Assembly: GCF_036588685.1 (NCBI RefSeq)
Contig: NC_086374.1
Location: forward strand, 22,994,886 to 23,058,885
DNA from: Mytilus trossulus
Lineage: Eukaryota > Mollusca > Bivalvia > Mytilida > Mytilidae
Length of the DNA: 64,000 nucleotides
Direction: 5' to 3'
Notes under the pieces: model-generated
What the model was told of the DNA's origin: nothing
What the model saw: the letters and a program-made list of their open reading frames with translations, nothing else
Databases searched by the model: none
Made by a program: the position numbers and the translations under genes
Part shown: positions 1 through 12,164 of the stretch, in pieces
How the letters are laid out: each line of letters starts with the position of its first letter
Position numbering within the stretch: position 1 is the first letter of the stretch

Positions 1-499
1 ATCTCTTAAAAGCGAAAAACTCGAGGAAGGAAAGGTTAATTTGGCAGTAAAAGTTTTGCAAATGGCGCCATTTTGATCATTTATTGAACTGGTCCCTACG
101 ATATTTGACATCGTTGGGTGAATAAACGATCTCTCGGATAAATAAACCAGTCGATCACGTGATCAGAATGTGTACAAAATAATACAGGATGTTTGACATT
201 CAAAAACAATAGCGCTGATTTTTGATTGGATAGCGCCGCGGTCTGCCCAAATACCACCGCGGTGAATTCAAATATTGCTGAACATCGCGGCGCTAAAACG
301 GCCTGGGGAGAACACTGTCCTCCCTCAGCTCTCTACTAAAAAAACTTTATTTTTCGTTCGCATGACCCAAACAGGAAGTTGTACAGACAGTGCATGACTG
401 TTTTTCCCAGATTGGACTAAATAGCGATAATTAAATAAGGTGTAATTTTCGGGATTGTTGAAAACTTGCATATTCATCACTATCTGATTTTGTGGTTTT
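1..499. other. No gene seen
   Basis: I see no ORF of note, splice-consistent exon or clear repeat here. The short GC-richer patches near 230-300 contain several GCG and CGC words, which stand out against the AT-rich surroundings but have no structure I can name. Confidence 0.4.
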
Positions 500-945
500 A
501 ACAATCCAGACAGACAAATAGCAATAAGGTAATCATATGTTTTTTGATTGAGTTAAGTCTGCCAATTGATATTTTATCGTATGTTTTTCTATGTTGTGAT
601 GTTATGCTATTGTTTCAGAAAAAGGGAGAAGGTTTGGATCCATTAAAACGTTTAATCCCGCTGCAAAGGTTTGCACCTGTCCTCAGTCAGGAATCTGAAG
701 TACAGTTGTTGTCGTTTGTTTATGTAATATATACGTGTTTCTCGTTTCTCGTTTTGTTTATATAGATTAGACCGTTGGTTTTCCTGTTTGAATGGTTTTA
801 CACTAGTAATTTTGGGGCCATTTATAGCTTGTTGTTCGGTCTGTTTTGAAGGCAGTACTTTAACCTATAATGGTTTATTTAAATTGTTATTTGGATGGAG
901 AGTTGTCTCATTGGCACTAACACCACATCTTCCTATATCTGTTTA
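500..945 (+). repeat. Mussel interspersed repeat, family A (near full length)
   Basis: This stretch ends in the 3' signature (gttgtctcattggcac, then caccacatcttcctatatct) that recurs at 14.7, 16.5, 21.85 and 43.7 kb. Its 5' half matches 20327-20540. The 73-residue ORF inside it is a by-product of the repeat. I recognise the sequence as a common mussel dispersed repeat; its class is not known to me. It shares the core word gttgtctcattggca with family B (copies near 17, 23.9, 28.7, 42.4, 58.2 and 60.1 kb), so the two families are related. Confidence 0.75.
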
Positions 946-1279
946 GGAAAACATGACCTAAAACCTCCTTCATATAAGACAAAAAACATGGGAACTCATA
1001 CTGAATGGTCAAATGTGTTAAATATGAAAATTTCAGTTAAGATGGTAAAATCACAAATCAGCCGGTAATGTAAATGGACTATAAGTATGACTTTTTAGCA
1101 AATTTAAAGGGAAATGAAGTGGAAGGGGCAAATTAGCGTTCAAGGGGAGCAAATGCTGTTTAAATTGGTAAGCGGATTTTAAATATAGAGGGAAAGTGGA
1201 GTCATCTTTTTAGACTTTAGTTACATGTAAATATAACTTATGTAGACTTACCTTCTAATTCTAAAGACTATTAAAAAAA

Positions 1280-1292
1280 ACACACACACACA
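1280..1292. repeat. Short (CA)n microsatellite
   Basis: A run of about six AC dinucleotides follows an A-tract. Confidence 0.6.
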
Positions 1293-1755
1293 ACTCGGAA
1301 CTATTTCTAATTCACTTGGACTACTGATATGCAAACCTATAAACAAAAAGAAAAATATCATAAAATAGTGATTGAAAGATTCATAACACTTTGAAAGGAC
1401 AATTCAGACACGTGTTGTACGGGGAGCATGTTTGTTTACAAATAATAATGTCACGTGATTGCGCACTGACCTCGCATGCTGCATCGCCCTTACAATTCAC
1501 TAATACACGTACATAACCATTTTCATGCAAACATGCAACGTGAATGTGATTGGTTATCAAATAATACAAAAATAATGCATGAACCGTGGAAGAAGAAATT
1601 ATTTCATCAAATACATTTTGTAGATTTGATTTTCACTTTCGACACGAATAGGTCGAGTTGACATTCCTGTCATCGGAGATAGTATTGAGATAAATGGGAT
1701 AAAACGGACCGTCAAAAAGGTCTAGAGAAGCACATCAGTAGAACCTTAACATAAA

Positions 1756-1811
1756 TAAGTAATACCTGAGACTACTATATACTGTGTTATAGTAGTCTCA
1801 GGTAATACTTA
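1756..1811. repeat. Near-perfect hairpin, 24-bp arms
   Basis: The left arm (1756-1779) and right arm (1788-1811) are reverse complements with one mismatch, around an 8-base loop. The stem core is cctgagactactata. It could be a tiny fold-back element or a precursor-like hairpin; nothing else supports a small-RNA gene. Confidence 0.7.
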
Positions 1812-2073
1812 CCAACATTTCTCTAATTATTGATAACCTATAGAACTGAAATTTCACAAAAATACCGGTAAATAATTTTGTTGAATCAATGTGATGATCG
1901 CTGGTTGGTTTATGTAACATTAGACTGGGATCCTGGCTAATCTTGACCTTACGACGTACAGCTAGATTGGGCCGGATCCCAGGCTAATGGAACATTGTAG
2001 AACTCAGGGTAACGGAATTTTTTGCGTTGCTATAAGATCATTGAGGCCATCTATTTTTATTGCGGGTTCCACA

Positions 2074-2495
2074 TATTTAAATCGGAATTATAGAAAAAAT
2101 GGAATGTTGTGAGCAGAATCAAAACAGAAATGATGAACACTGCAACATTTCCAGCAAAATATAAATAGGATGGAGGATCTGTGTATTCACATTATTCATG
2201 TAAAACTCTCCTTATTCATGTGAAGCGTGTGCTTTACATCGAAGCTTATTCTTTACATCGAGGCTTATTATGATAATCATCGACGCCACAGTACTTCAAC
2301 CAATCAGACAATGTTTATTTGGGGCATTCGATCGATTTTAACTCAGATTTTGGAATATTTCAATCGAAATTATAGAAAAATGGAATGTTGTTAGTACATT
2401 TAAAATAGAAAATGATGAATACTTTTAGCTAAAGATAATTTGGATGGGGGTTCTGTGTATTCACATTATTTTCACAACTCTCCTTACTGATGCCA
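2074..2495. repeat. Diverged direct duplication, ~280-bp spacing
   Basis: Two segments (about 2074-2230 and 2352-2495) share the words tatagaaaaa, tggaatgttgt and ctgtgtattcacattatt in the same order. The divergence is substantial, so this is an old duplication or two members of one repeat family. Confidence 0.6.
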
Positions 2496-2910
2496 TATTT
2501 TGGAATTTCCGTGACCTAAATGGTTCGCGAAAATTAATATTTTTATATATAGTATAGTAAAAAAACATTGTTCAGTCTCATTGGAATATGTTGAATACGA
2601 TTAATTCCAAACTTAAGAAGTAAGTAAATAAAGTCAAAATATGTCCGATCTGCCTATTTCTGCACATCAAAAGTCATTACGATCGTTTTAAAGTCCTTTT
2701 CGTTTACCTCACAAAATCTTGTTAGGCACTATAGCATTGATTTCCTTAAAACAAGTTTATTAATGAGATACAAATATGGACCAAATCAGGTACACGCTCG
2801 ACTTTAGTGACTTAGCACGAGGTATTTTGGAATTTACAGGTTGGTTTATAGAACATTTTTGTAGAAAATAAAAACTTTATTGAATTTTCATCATTACAGA
2901 CATTTTTTTT

Positions 2911-3192
2911 AATACATTGCTAATTTCATTGAGTGTCTTCATTAGAGCTAAAAGTAATCGTTTTTTTAAGAAAAGGTACAACTTGAGGCATAGTTATGTT
3001 ATTGACCGTAAGGATAATGTAGTTGACATATATATCTTGTTAAGTACATTTTTAATACATTGCTATTTTCATTGAGTGTCTTCATTAGAGCTAAAATTAA
3101 TCGTTTTTTTTTAAGAAAAGGTACAACTTGAGGCATAGTTATGTTATTGGCTGTAAGGATAATGTAGTTGACATATATCTTGTTAAGTACAT
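2911..3192. repeat. Tandem duplication, 143-bp period
   Basis: Two adjacent copies start at 2911 and 3054 and run through the same words (gagtgtcttcattagagc, then acaacttgaggcatagttat). They differ by only a few substitutions and a homopolymer length, so the duplication is recent. Confidence 0.85.
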
Positions 3193-3344
3193 TTGAGGCC
3201 TTAATTGTTTGTCAGTTAAAAACATTGCACATATTTCAGAGTTTAGCTGTTTGTCGGAGGCCAATTTGACGTTGTAGAAAAATAAGGAGATGCGGTATGA
3301 TTGGTAAGTGTAGAAGAGTCCACACGACGTGGATGTGAGCAACT

Positions 3345-3400
3345 ACAATATATAGGTCACCACACGGCCTTCAACAATGACCGAAACCAATAACATTGTT
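3345..3400 (-). repeat. Family B repeat remnant
   Basis: The word cggccttcaacaatga marks the internal part of the mussel repeat family B, read here on the minus strand. Only a short fragment remains. Confidence 0.6.
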
Positions 3401-3839
3401 AATTGTATTATATGACTTCGGTGTTGCGGCAAATTAAATTACATTAAGAACTTTTAACAGCCAAGACAGTCCCACCCAAAGCCAAACTACGGCAAAGATT
3501 ACAAGTCCGTCTAGAACTTACGAGACAAATAAAAGTCCTGATAAAACACCACAAAGCACCATGTTAATGTATGGCTAGTACATATACTAGGTATTCTATT
3601 CAGTGCTTATTATAGTTGAAACCAATACATACGCACTTGTTTTCATAGGTTTCCTTCCATTAACTCTAGAAGTAATTGAATGATGTTTAATTGACGGTTC
3701 GAATTATTTGTGCAGAAGGTATAAAAACTCGTTAAAGATAACAAATTCTCTACTTTTTTCATACTTAGACTAATTGAAGTTCAATTAAAAGAAGGAATTC
3801 ATATATTTATTTAGATATACTTTTGTAAACTATTTATTT

Positions 3840-4330
3840 CTGTCTGTCTGTCTTTTCTTCATACTGGAATATATTGATTTGATATTTAATGTTATGGTAC
3901 CAATACATAGTTAAAAGTTTAATTTCGCATTTTGGTATAATAATTGATTTGATAATTGGTACATAGTTTTATCATGACATGTTACAGGTCAAGTTTGAAT
4001 CAGTTTGTTGTGGTCTAATGATTTGTGCAGAGTTATGGTCCTCAGACTTAGCAAATTCAGTCAAATGGTCAGTTTCACCCTACTTTTTCCATCATACTTA
4101 AATATATTGATATGAAAACTGATATATAGTTTTATCATGACAAGTTACAGATCAAGTTCTAATTCTGTTTCGGTTTGATGTTTTTGTGCAGAGTTATGAT
4201 CCTCGAACTTTGAATATTCACTAAGATAATGTGTTCAACGGTTTTTTTCGTCATGTTTGAAGATATTGACTTGGTATTCATTATATAGTTTACATCATGA
4301 CAAGTTATAGTTTGCGGTAGAATCTTTTCA
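3840..4330. repeat. Degenerate internally repeated element
   Basis: The words atatagttttatcatgacaa, gttacagatcaag and ttttgtgcagagttatg recur about three times at roughly 150-200-bp spacing. This is a diverged dispersed repeat with no coding potential. Confidence 0.55.
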
Positions 4331-4574
4331 ATACAATGAACTTTTAACAGGTATGGGACTATGTCTTGCCATTCAATACTAACTTAATGTTTGTTTCAAA
4401 TGAGGTATCCGAAAATAGTGGAATTAATTACTTTTAGAGTGTCACAAATTCGTTAAATGTTCTTGATAAATTGCATGCTTTTATTGGGGCTTTTGAAGCT
4501 TTTCATAGTTTTTTTTGTTCTAATGAAATGGGCATTTCAAAAGTCAGAATGTAAATATATGTTCCAAATCTTTA

Positions 4575-4975
4575 CGGTAATTTTTCAGTAACAACGAACA
4601 AAATAAATATGTCAATTGGATCTGCCTTGATAACCGCACTCGACCAATTACTAGATTTAACATTTATATTTGCTAAAAGATTCCGTTATATATCATCAAG
4701 TTATCGAAATTCAAATGGGAACTAACTGTGCAACATTTATTGCAGACCTGTTTCTGTATTGTAACGAAAGCACAATTTATGTCTAGAAACAACAAAGACC
4801 CACCAAAACAACTTCTGATACAATACAAATGATAAAACTTTGTAGATATTTTGACGACATAGTGGCTCTAACTAGTGACGGCTTCGGTATGTACATTAAA
4901 GAGATATTTCCTGTTAAACTTACTTTAAATAAAGTTTATCATAACAATGAACACTGTCCTTTTCTGGACCTTGAT
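4575..4975 (+). pseudogene. Reverse-transcriptase fragment, broken
   Basis: Conceptual translation in two frames gives recognisable RT pieces. A hydrophobic NCATFIADLFLYCNE-like stretch around 4720-4775 is followed after one in-frame stop by YFDDI, the active-site box with its two aspartates, near 4847-4861, and then by a FLDLDI segment near 4963. Bivalve genomes hold many elements with this order (IADLFLYCYE, then RYxDDI, then FLDLDI). I think they are Penelope-like or a related RT class, but the assignment is tentative. There is at least one stop and one frameshift, so the copy is dead. No flanking domain survives in frame. Confidence 0.7.
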
Positions 4976-5150
4976 ATATATATATATATATATATTTACG
5001 AGTCTAAATTGAAAACTACGTTCAAACCTATGATTGCGTTGGATAAAAACCGCAATTTTTATACGTGTGCATGTCAAACAAATTTCGTTGTAGAAGGGTC
5101 TAAAAACAGCACAAACAACATTTTTTCTAAAAGACCAAAAAAGTGAAAAG
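4974..5150 (+). repeat. TA microsatellite plus short dispersed module
   Basis: A (TA)n run at 4974-4995 is fused to a ~150-bp module beginning aaaactacgttcaaacc. The module is repeated at 17220-17375 and 17735-17850. The ORF running through both is an extension of the RT pseudogene frame, not a real protein. A second (TA)n run lies at 5169-5194. Confidence 0.7.
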
Positions 5151-5169
5151 TATATTTAAACAAAACGCA

Positions 5170-5200
<31 letters not shown>

Positions 5201-5237
5201 CTTGACTGTATCTTACATTAATTTGTAGGATCCTTTA

Positions 5238-5773
5238 TTAAATGATATGAGCAAATAAGCCCTAATACGGATAAATCAGCATGTGCAATACTAAAAACGT
5301 TCCACTGTCGATATAAATCAAGATTTAATATTGCTCTTCGAACAGGGCCAATTCGGAAAAAAAACAGGGCCAATACAGAAAAAAGCGGGAAAAAAGCCGT
5401 ATTAATACAGGATGTTCACTTCAATTTTCTTACGCCATTACTCGACTTTGGAAGTATCGTTATGCATAAAAACATTTGTATAATATTTTTTAAATTAAAG
5501 TCATAAAATAAACAGGTTAAATGATGTGCAATGTTTTGTGACGTCTTAAAGTTTTGAAACGGAAAAAACAGGGCCAATACAGAAAAAAGCGGGAAAAAAA
5601 GCTGTATTGGCCCATGGGCTAATACGGGACGTTCACTTCCGGTTTTTAATTCTCTTATAATCATTTGATAAAAGTGTTATGAACTGGCTGTTTCTGTATT
5701 GGCACTGGTATAAATTCTCGGTCAGCTGTATTGGCCCTCGACCCTACAGAAACAGCCAGTTAATAACACTATA
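5238..5773. mobile_element. 536-bp insertion flanked by a TTA duplication
   Basis: The intact right arm of the surrounding inverted repeat reads, on its complement, ...ccttta then ctatag. In the left arm the same words are split by this segment, with TTA present on both sides (5235-5237 and 5774-5776). A 3-bp TTA target duplication is typical of PIF/Harbinger-type DNA transposons, but I see no clear terminal inverted repeats at the outer ends. Inside are two direct copies of a ~75-bp module (cagggccaatacagaaaaaa at about 5365 and 5568) and a 23-bp inverted pair near 5670 and 5740. It has no coding capacity, so it would be non-autonomous. Confidence 0.6.
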
Positions 5774-5910
5774 TTACTATAGATAATTTAGCTGATCTGT
5801 AACAATAACATCTTCATGCCTTATATATCATATACTGTAGTACGCCGCTAGATCAAAACTGACGTGGAAAGGGAACACATGCCCACCGATAGCTCTTTTT
5901 TTGAGAGCCC

Positions 5911-6003
5911 AGGTGGTCGTGTGGTCTAGCGGGATGGCTGCAGTGCAGGCGATTTGGTGTCACGATATCACAGTAGCATGGGTTCGAATCCCGGCGAGGG
6001 AAG
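5911..6003 (+). repeat. tRNA-like head of a SINE (A and B boxes)
   Basis: An A-box-like word (tggtctagcgg, 5922-5932) and a consensus B box (ggttcgaatcc, 5981-5991) lie about 50 bp apart, as in a class II (Leu/Ser-like) tRNA with a long variable arm. The acceptor and T stems do not pair fully, so I read it as a SINE head carrying an internal Pol III promoter, not a working tRNA gene. The opposed copy in the right arm keeps the A box but has lost the B box. Confidence 0.7.
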
Positions 6004-6559
6004 AACCAAAAATTTGCGAAAGCAAATTTACAGATCTAACATTGTTGGGTTGATGTTTAGACGAGTTATATATACATTATGTACACAGCCATGTATGACC
6101 ATCATTGATGGCGATCCGATGGATACATCTGTTATAGGGTTGTCACTGACTCAGACGTACTTATGTATATCTTGATATATACAACTCGTCTAAACATCAA
6201 CCCAACAATGTTAGATCTGTGATATCGTGACACCAAATCGCCTGCACTGCAGCCTTCCCGCTAGACCACACGACCACCTGGGCTCTCAAAAATTTGAAAA
6301 AGAGCCAGCGGTGGGCATGTGTTACCTTTCCACGTCAGTTTTAATCTAGCGGCGTACTACAGTACATGATATATAAGGCATGAAGATGTTATTGTTACAG
6401 ATCAGCTAAATTATCTATAGTAAAGGATCCTACAAATTAATGTAAGATACAGTCACAGAAAATAATTATATTCATAAGTATATATATAAATGTCGAATGG
6501 GAAACTTGATACTGAAATTTACGATAAAAAAGACGATTTGTCTTTTTGAAAATACTATA

Positions 6560-6860
6560 TATGGTTAATATCCGTTTTTAGATGGAACGACGCAAAGACG
6601 CCATCAAGGAAATCATTTTGGTAATAGTCTATACAAAACACAAAGATGTCGTCATTAACATCTTGTAATAGCTTACCAAACATCAATCCTTATTCACAAT
6701 GGACTTGGTTACGATACTGTTGTCATGTAATTAAAAATGGCATTATGTAGCAAATTTCCCTGACCATAACGGGAAATAGGTATTTAGTCGGATCTTAACA
6801 AGTTCTTGTGATTTGTTTAAAACCGGTTTTGATAAAAATAGACGAATAAATGTCGAAATG
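6560..6860 (+). pseudogene. Probable 3' remnant of an RT element
   Basis: The words ggttacgatactgttgtc (about 6708), gtcggatcttaac and tttaaaaccggtttt follow the same order as the 3' end of the RT fragment at 55.9-56.1 kb. No frame is preserved. It may be the other end of the element whose RT piece lies at 4.6-5.0 kb, now separated from it by the inverted structure. Confidence 0.4.
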
Positions 6861-9800
6861 TTCAGAACTTAATTATCCGTATTTCGGTAAGATGATGCAA
6901 GCATACGATTTTAATTGCGTCTTACACTTTTTAAGAAGCGAATAATCTTCAACTTCTTTATTCAAATATTGTGTATAAACGTTAATTTTGAGCTATGAAA
7001 GTCAAGTGGCTCGAGCATTTTTCTGTGAAAGTTTTAAAATATTGCAAAGAAATATTTTTGCAGTGGGCTAGCTTTCATTAGTCTTCACTATGTTATAGAT
7101 TAACAACTTTTGGTTATATTTATAATTTAGAATCATAATTGAAGGTGGAGCACGATTGCACAGTTAATTAATTATTTTGATGTGCCATTTGTATGCAAGA
7201 GTGACATTCCGTTGTATTATGTGCCAATTCGAAAAAGTTATGCGAGTATTGTCTCCCCTAAACAGGTTATTTTTTTTATAATTAAGTTTAGGTTTCTGAT
7301 ATAATTTTGAATAATTACAAATGTATCAATTCAATATATTTCAGTTTATATCAAAAACATTTTTTTTTTATCTTTACTGTATAAATATAAGATTTTTTTT
7401 TTTTTATCTTTATTAATTAATATAACATTGATGTACGAATATAATTTCAAGAGAATATTGTTGTCCGCCATCTTGAATTGTTACAATACATTAGCAGTAC
7501 ACAATCGGTCTAACTCTTTGCCTAGATCTGCAAATTTTGAGACAGATTTGCAACTAATTTGAAAAGTATATATTTGTATAGAGCAAACTAAGTGATTCAT
7601 TGCATTATCAAAAATGTTAAAACAAATACCAATATTTGTCATTTTTAGAAACATTTTTTTCAACTTTACCATTTAAGGGGAGATAACCATCTTTTCCTTT
7701 TATTTTAAAACCTATCTTCTCACATTTTATTTCAAAATTCTATCTCATAGATTTCTTTTTATTCATGAATAATCTATGCAAATTAGCACGACTTGTAGCT
7801 TGAAGTATAGCACGGTGAGCCTCGGACCCATACTTATTGTTGAGCTTGCTACTTTTGTCGCAAAAGCGAGACATAGAGATCACATTAATCACTCTGTGGT
7901 TAAAGTTTTTGAAATTGAAATCAGAAATTTTAATAACTTTCTTAAACTATGAAATTTGGTTATGGTCAGAAGATAGTATTCAGAAGTAAATTTTGTAAAA
8001 CAAAATCCTCTTTATCCGTATTTTTTTTAAATTGTTACACCATATCTTCCTATATCTCTATTTACTCATAAATGGACTTAGTTTTCACTGTCTGCCAGTT
8101 GACATTACATTTATTTACTCTGTGGTTAAAGTTTTTCAAATACTAATAATTTTGCTACTTAACTAGACACAAACAATATATATCAAGCATTAGGAAGTGT
8201 CATAACCTATTTGCAACATTTATTATAGAATGGCATATTTTATCTGGAAGATAGATCACTTGATATAATTTCTAAACGATAAACACGATGCATTTTAATT
8301 AAGCCTGTGATTTTTTTTATCAATATTAACTTGTAATTGCCAGTATAGTCTCTCTATTTATTTGTTTACTTTATTGTGAGTCAATTTTATCTACAAATAG
8401 ATGCCACAACTAAAAGAAACCAATGACAATGCCGGGAATGCAGAAATTGTTTATAACTAAATTGTTACAAATTGTGAAACGCTGCAACTATGTACATCAT
8501 ACTAACAAAAAAAAAAAATAATAGTACTACATTATCAATTATCTCAGGTATTGTAAAGAAACGTCTTAAAGAAAATCCAGAAATTAGTTGCTCGGTATTT
8601 ACATACTGGCAAAAATATGCAGAAAACTTCTCAAGAATTCTTCTCTCTCATGAAACCAGTCTATTGAAAATAGCATATGTTTTGGAGAATAATATAAATC
8701 CTATTAAACATGTAAATACTTTACAAATCTAATATTATATGATTACTAACTTCGTTAACCAATTGATCTTAAATCATGAGTGTAGTAGTTTTAAGAGTAC
8801 ATTTGATTACATTCCAAGATCTATAATGCTAATAAAGAAGATATCATAACAAATAAAGAATATAAAACAACGGGTGTTACACACAATTAACTTGAGAAAC
8901 TGTTACAGAATACTTACATTCAAATTAATATACATTTATTCATATAATTACCAGATTATAAAATATGACTAAGCACCAGTTCGTAGTTACAGTACAGAGT
9001 CTCTAGGATCTTTGTTAATGAATTTATTAATAGAAGATAACAGATGAGCAATGTACCTTGTTGCAATTATTGTAACTTTCAATCAAATCATTTTGTTTGG
9101 CTCCATGCTGTCTACATGCTCAATATTGATAACGTAAGACCATGGTCACTTCCTCAGCCTTTCTCAGCATACAATAATTATGTAACATGATTTCATGGCA
9201 AAGATCGATCTAAAAATCGCAATACACATATACTTGCACTCTAAGCTTCAACATGACTGAAGTAAGTAAATGCCTACATTAATTATGAAGCTGTATGTAT
9301 CAGTGTGGATGGGCGTGACATTGATTGAGATCTGATAATTAGTTGTGAGGACGTCTTGTTAGCCTACGACCTCCTCGTCTTTTGATGAAGATACAGAGAT
9401 GAGCAGATACATCTTTTCACTTAGTCATCGTTCGTGTAAAACGTTCAATAATCTCAAATTATAATGTATTTCTGTATATATAAATGAGCGTCTTTGCTTT
9501 GAAGAATGGCTTTTAAGAATTTGTTTCAATTGATTGTATGACTGGCAATGGAATTACATTTCGAAATAGCCTACCCTTAGAACTGTTAGACGAGTGAGTT
9601 TCAAATATTTTTGGTACCCATATCGCTCATCTCAATATTTGCCAAAAATGCGACTGGTACTCTTGTCCAGTTTATAACTAGGAAAGAACTTGAATTAAAT
9701 GTCAGAGATGAGAATCATTATGAAAGACTATATTCAATAATAGAGATATACCCTAAAACATGTTTCCTTTCAGAGTGTAAGGCTTAAGCCTCTCAGTACG

Positions 9801-10200
9801 AAAGCCTTTTAGGGCCATGCGGGTATCGTTTAGTTCAAGTATTGCATGCACATCATAATTGTATAAAACTCAATCTTATTATAACTGTTCAAAGTCGATA
9901 TATTTTTTGTATATTATGTGTCTTCTAATGATTAATTGCTCTCTTTCACGCAAACGCATCATGATAAGATGCAAAACCCATCACACCGTAAATAAGTGGT
10001 ATGACTATGCACGTGTTAACTGCTCTGTTCTGTAGTTCCATTAATGAATTTTAATATTTCTTTACACTATCTGTGATGGCTACGTCATAATGCTGAGAAA
10101 TCTTATGTAAATCTCAAGTTTATCATTCGTGGAGTAAATAAACTTTGTTTGCTGAAAGTAATACATGATTTAAAGCTTTGTCAATAAATTTAATTATTGG
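6861..10200. other. Intergenic, scattered repeat remnants
   Basis: No convincing exon is seen. Around 7660-7880 are words also found in other mussel repeats: aaggggagataac and cttgaagtatagcacggtga resemble the inside of the 29.1-29.7 kb element, and ttttgtcgcaaaagc resembles the repeat at 14.9 kb. Homopolymer T-tracts are frequent between 7260 and 7410. Confidence 0.4.
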
Positions 10201-10207
10201 AATTAAT

Positions 10208-10296
10208 ATGTCTAGTCTCTTTATGGGGGCTTACCGCCTAGGACAGTTGAGGAAAAAGGACAAAGAGGAACAACAACAACAAAAACAACAGAAAAG
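10208..10296 (+). CDS. Unrecognised Thr-rich protein, exon 1 of 2
   Basis: The first ATG of the open frame gives MSSLFMGAYRLGQLRKKD, then a Lys/Gln/Glu-rich stretch (EEQQQQKQQK). The exon ends at a good donor (AAAAG|GTTAGT). Splicing to 12165 completes an Arg codon and keeps the frame open, for a total of 119 residues. The frame is also open upstream of the ATG to a stop at 10166, so this could be an internal exon of a larger gene: the upstream part would read as a short hydrophobic segment before the basic cluster, as at a membrane-cytosol boundary. I do not recognise the family. Confidence 0.4.
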
Positions 10297-10779
10297 GTTA
10301 GTTCTTTTTTTCAACAGCCATAACATTTTGAGCGAGTTAACTTTTTTTTCTCAACGTATCTTTAGTTGTATTTCAGTCGAATTAAAGACCTAGACGATAT
10401 CAAACAATGAATAAAAATGGATTTGGAAAATATGTCAATGAGACAGCAATACAACGAATAACAAACAAATGTCTATCTAAGGACAAGCCTTAAGTCTACC
10501 CGGACCATAACACAAGTTGTACATGAACAATTTAACAGACTATCAACAACAATTATCACCACACACAATTCCATAACTGACACCCCGGCCAAAAAAAAAT
10601 GAAATTTGAGCTTCATAACTTGAAGTCATTTTTAGTTAAATATTGTAGAAGATGCAATCAAAACCTTATGGGACTGCCTTGATATCTAAAACTTCCAAGG
10701 CTAATCACTACCTTTTTGATACACAAAATATAGTGCATTTATCATAACATTCTATACATCCAATCCATTAACATTTAAC

Positions 10780-10945
10780 GCAGTGGCGGATCCAGGGGGA
10801 GGGTTCCGGGGGTTGGAACCCACCATTTTTTTTGGACGATCAATGCATTTGAATGGGGACATATAGTTGGAACCCCCCTCTTTGTCCTGGGTTGGACCCC
10901 CCCACCCCATTTTTGAATGGCTGGATTCGCCCCTGTAACGAAGTT
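10780..10945. repeat. Dispersed repeat starting gtggcggatccaggggg
   Basis: The element begins with cagtggcggatccaggggg and ends with ggctggattcgcccctg, which are imperfect inverted ends. I know this as a short dispersed repeat common in marine invertebrates. It is C/G-rich in homopolymers (ggaacccccc), unlike its surroundings, and lies inside the predicted intron of the Thr-rich gene. Confidence 0.7.
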
Positions 10946-11049
10946 ACATATGCTCAGATATTCAAGGCACAAAATGATGTTAGACTTGTTACATAAATGA
11001 GTGGCCATTATTTTTTAACAAATGTCCATCTGTACCTACGTCCGTACGT

Positions 11050-11400
11050 ACGTACTAAAGTTGGTTTCCATTCTCTAACTTTAGTTTGCTTCAATCAAAT
11101 GTAATGATACTTATACAAAATGCTTATTCCAACTAAACACAGATCAAGTTTGAATTTGGTGGCGTCACATCTACTGTTCTAGAGTTATGCCCCTTTACCA
11201 ATGAAAACAATGCTGATTATTTTCCGTTCTCTATTTTTAAATTAGTTTGCCTTAAACAAATGTTATTAAACTTATACGCAATGCTTATTACCACAAAATA
11301 CAGATCAAGTTTGAATTTTGGTGGTGTCACTTCAACCGTTCTAGAGTTTTTCCATTGGATTAGGGACTTTCCGTTTTGAATTTTCCTCGGAGTTAAGTAT
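11050..11400. repeat. Two tandem copies of a ~165-bp dispersed module
   Basis: Both copies contain acagatcaagtttgaattt, ggtggtgtcac-like and gttctagagtt words (about 11140-11190 and 11300-11350). The module resembles those at 3.9-4.3 and 35.6-35.9 kb. Confidence 0.6.
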
Positions 11401-12164
11401 TTCTGTGATTTTACTTTTTACAAATTGAAAAATTGGAATCTTATTTCTGTTCTAAAAATATCAGTGGTGTATTTGTTAGAATTGATTTTCAAAATTCGAG
11501 TTAGATAACTCAACAATTATGGACAAATTAAATTTAACCAACTGAATATGGACAAAGAAAGATAACTCCAAATCTAAAAATTAATTGTAACAATAACATC
11601 AACTACAACCATTGCTTTATACAATGCAATGTTTACTGATAAATTTAAAATAATCTTTACCCTTCGGTGCGTACAAGCACTTTGATTAATGTTCTTCAGT
11701 TTTGTCCCTTTATAACCTTATATGATATACAAGCGGAGGCACCATCTGTATCCGATGGACACATTCCCCATTTACTTTTTCAAAGTCAAGTTTCCGTGCT
11801 ATTTACAAGCATTCAACTGTATCATTCGCATCATCACTTAAATTTTCCAGGATTTTTACTTTAAAAATTTACGGGATTTATTTGAGAAAAAATGGTTACA
11901 GTTCTTTTAAACAATATAAAACAAACCAAAATATTCCGAAATATAGAGACAACAAATTCACATAATAACACAGATATATCCGTTGTATTCCAGACATTGC
12001 ATGTCTGTTCTCTTAATCCAAAAAATCATCTTTTTGGGGTTTTATTATGTGACTTTGGTAGACGTGAAATTTCCAATCTGTGATAGATCCGACGATTAAT
12101 AAAAAGATCTATATATTTGTTTCATAAAAACTTTAGATAATGTATTTGAAATCTTCCATTTAAG

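Larger units (their letters stand above)
5204..6455. repeat. Large inverted repeat made of two opposed tRNA-derived elements
   Basis: The outer arm words ctgtatcttacattaattt (5206 onward) and their reverse complement near 6440 bound the structure. The arms read inward through the same sequence (agctgatctgtaacaataac; ggtctagcgggatggctg; gttgggttgatgtttagacg) to a unique centre at about 6070-6175. The left arm is interrupted by a 536-bp insertion, and the right arm lacks ~60 bp around the B box. It may be a head-to-head SINE pair or one fold-back transposon; the sequence alone does not decide. Confidence 0.8.

Noticed and set aside
5911..6003. A functional tRNA gene
   Set aside because: The A and B boxes are good, but the acceptor and T stems do not pair properly and the unit sits in a longer repeated element.
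8490..8732. 80-codon plus-strand ORF (KKRLKENPEISCSVFTYW)
   Set aside because: No recognisable domain or splice context; low-complexity start from an A-tract.
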